This document shows, piece after piece, positions 62,520 through 64,000 of a stretch of 64,000 nt of DNA. How positions within the stretch are numbered: the first letter of the stretch is position 1; the number at the start of each line of letters is the position of its first letter. The notes under the pieces were generated by a model, which searched no databases, had not been told where the DNA came from, and was given only the letters and a program-made list of their open reading frames with translations. The stretch is taken from assembly GCA_029262055.1 (NCBI GenBank), contig JAJDAD010000090.1, positions 60,874-124,873 on the forward strand, read 5' to 3'. The stretch comes from Candidatus Zhuqueibacterota bacterium. GTDB taxonomy: Bacteria; Zhuqueibacterota; Zhuqueibacteria; Oceanimicrobiales; Oceanimicrobiaceae. The translations under genes and the position numbers were made by a program.

Positions 62520-64000
62520 ATGATCTCAAAAGCAAACGTGCGTTACTTCTTACTCTTAACCCTGCTCGCTGATCTTGTATGTCTATCTGCAGCTACTGCA
62601 CAAAGCAAGACCATCCCAACAACACGCTCTGGAGCCCGATGGCAGGAAGCCGGACTGCCCTTCATTCAAAACTTCGACTCTAAAGAGTACAGCGCCTCTC
62701 CCCAAAACGTCATGGTGGTGCGGGACCACCGCGGGGTGATGTACTTTGCAAATATTTCAGGCGTGCTTGAATACGATGGTGTCTCCTGGCGACTGATTAC
62801 ACTCCCAAACAGTGCCGCCGTTTTCTCACTCGGAATTGACGAAAACGGAGTCGTTTATGTTGGCGCCGAAGTTGAGCTGGGTTACTTGGCTCCGGACTCT
62901 CTTGGGCAGATGGAGTACGTTTCCCTGGTGCAACGCCTGCCCGGGGAATATCGTGATTTCCGTTCAATGCCGGCAATCATCGCAACCACTCACGGAGTCC
63001 ATTTTTGTGGTTACAGATTCATTTTCCGTTTGGAAAACTTCCAGGTGAGGCATGATCACGGCGCTCTTTCCACAGCCAATACAGGCCGATTCAGAGTTAT
63101 TGAAGCGAAGAGCCAATTTCAATTAGCCTTTGGTGTAGGGGACAAGATTTATGTACGACAAGAGGGTATAGGCCTGATGAAGCTGGCAGGGGATTCGCTG
63201 GTCTTAGTGCCTGACGGGCAACGCTTCAAGAATACGCCAATCCAGGTTATGTTGCCATTTCCCATACCTGATGGATATGCACAAGCTTCCCGGGGAAAGG
63301 GGCACAACAAGTCAAAACACAGGATACTCGTGGGTGACCGGAGGTCTGAGTTATTTCTGTATGACGGCGTGAGTTTTCAACCTTTTAAAACTGATGCAGA
63401 TGTTTTTCTCCGCGAAAACCATCTTTCTCGCGGCACCAATCTTCCGGATGGAACCATTGCTCTGGGGACTCACTATGGCGGCGTTGCACTCATCGATCAG
63501 CAGGGTCGATTACGGCAGGTTATCAATAGAACAGCAGGCTTACGTCATGAAAAAGTCAACGGCATATACACCGACCCCGTTTCTGGCGCATTGTGGTTGG
63601 CGCTCGATAACGGGTTGGCCAGAGTCAATATGCCGATGCCGCTCTCAATGTACGATGAGAAATTAGGCATCTCAAATAGTGTTCGATCCATCCTGAGATT
63701 CCAGGGCCGAATTTATGCTGCAACCCACCAAGGAATTTATTATTTATCAAACCCCGCAACAAGAAGCACTTACCCCACTTTTCAACCGGTTGCCGGCATT
63801 AAGGGTTATTGCGGCGAGATGCTTGTCGCAGAAAACACTTTGCTCGCAGCAACCACCATAGGTGTTTACCGAATTGAAGAAAACCGTGCTATACAAATCT
63901 GTGATTTGAACACGATCACTATCCATCAATCACCGACCAATCCGAGGCTGGTTTATGTTGGCGGGGGTGTTCTGGGGAAACTGCAACAGATTGATGGTCA
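62520..64000 (+). CDS. Sensor protein with two-component-regulator propeller repeats, 3' end outside window
   Basis: Open from ATG at 62520 to the window end, 493 codons without a stop. A signal peptide (about 1-29, LTLLADLVCLSAATAQ) is followed by beta-propeller repeats of the Reg_prop type, seen as short strands with G-x-x-F-D/W turns: LEYDGVSW, ELFLYDGVSF, VNGIYTDPVSGALWLALDNGLARV, IYAATHQGIYYL. These seven-blade pairs form the periplasmic sensor of hybrid histidine kinases, LuxR-type regulators, or SpoIIE/cyclase proteins; the output domain is beyond the window. Extracellular ligand unknown. Confidence 0.88.
   Translation, partial: MISKANVRYFLLLTLLADLVCLSAATAQSKTIPTTRSGARWQEAGLPFIQNFDSKEYSASPQNVMVVRDHRGVMYFANISGVLEYDGVSWRLITLPNSAAVFSLGIDENGVVYVGAEVELGYLAPDSLGQMEYVSLVQRLPGEYRDFRSMPAIIATTHGVHFCGYRFIFRLENFQVRHDHGALSTANTGRFRVIEAKSQFQLAFGVGDKIYVRQEGIGLMKLAGDSLVLVPDGQRFKNTPIQVMLPFPIPDGYAQASRGKGHNKSKHRILVGDRRSELFLYDGVSFQPFKTDADVFLRENHLSRGTNLPDGTIALGTHYGGVALIDQQGRLRQVINRTAGLRHEKVNGIYTDPVSGALWLALDNGLARVNMPMPLSMYDEKLGISNSVRSILRFQGRIYAATHQGIYYLSNPATRSTYPTFQPVAGIKGYCGEMLVAENTLLAATTIGVYRIEENRAIQICDLNTITIHQSPTNPRLVYVGGGVLGKLQQIDG

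Noticed and set aside
1..64000. tRNA, rRNA and known riboswitch genes
   Set aside because: I looked for TPsiC-type GGTTCGA arms with acceptor pairing, rRNA cores and common riboswitch cores and saw none; a covariance-model search would be decisive.

Overview
The window is a chromosomal stretch of a mesophilic bacterium with about half G+C by eye. I see no rRNA, tRNA, CRISPR array, phage or plasmid replication gene. Several traits point to the Bacteroidota/Calditrichota/KSB1 side of the tree (FCB-like): a short primary sigma factor of about 285 residues without region 1.1, a fused GldF-GldG ABC membrane protein followed by DUF4340, a fused alpha-beta E1 2-oxoacid dehydrogenase, a DUF3810 membrane protease-like protein and a DUF6588 outer-membrane protein. 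This placement is inference; no marker such as 16S rRNA is present.

Layout. (1) 1-9.7 kb, plus strand: the 3' part of an arsenite methyltransferase, a metallophosphoesterase, a giant NAD-glutamate dehydrogenase and a fused branched-chain 2-oxoacid dehydrogenase E1. (2) 9.8-16.4 kb, minus strand, AT-richer accessory island: a GNAT acetyltransferase, a secreted esterase, two tandem REP-associated tyrosine transposases (RAYTs) with REP hairpins and an 87-bp direct repeat, a DUF3800 protein, a DUF2130 coiled-coil/nuclease-like protein and a small ORF. (3) 16.4-21.3 kb: a gliding-type ABC transporter operon (ATPase, fused permease/GldG, DUF4340) ending in a clear terminator. (4) 21.7-27.8 kb, plus strand: AbgT transporter with an exported D-aminoacylase-like amidohydrolase, a Ca/Na antiporter, an HD-domain protein and DUF3810. 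(5) 27.9-42 kb, housekeeping and signalling: priA, rpoD with a good sigma-70 promoter and terminator, a kinase/response-regulator pair, an EamA transporter, PilZ, comEC, coaE, an RsbW-like and SpoIIE pair and a GAF/AAA+/Fis regulator.

(6) 42.4-59.2 kb, all minus strand, is the most notable part. It is a near-complete set of the families that co-occur with selenium-dependent molybdenum hydroxylases: hydantoinase/dihydropyrimidinase, carbamoyltransferase YgeW, hydrolase YgeY, a PLP enzyme in the position of YgeX, a threonine synthase, a 2Fe-2S/molybdopterin xanthine dehydrogenase, YgfK and SsnA. Homologous sets in enterobacteria and clostridia have been linked to anaerobic purine/urate catabolism. 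Here YgfK lacks the whole GltD-like FAD/NAD(P)H domain of the E. coli protein, canonical YgeX is replaced by another PLP protein, and a beta-barrel and a coiled-coil protein sit inside the cluster. A frameshifted RAYT with its own REP family and a GxxExxY nuclease-fold gene bracketed by three 80-bp repeats have invaded it.

(7) 59.2-64 kb: bacterioferritin, DUF488, an SGNH hydrolase, acetate kinase, and the start of a sensor with two-component-type propeller repeats that runs off the window.

A working picture is an amino-acid and purine-nitrogen scavenger. Glutamate, branched-chain 2-oxoacids, dipeptide-like compounds and purines are degraded, carbamoyl and acyl phosphates would yield ATP (acetate kinase is present; a carbamate kinase is not in the window), and repeat-associated nuclease families act as the local mobile elements.
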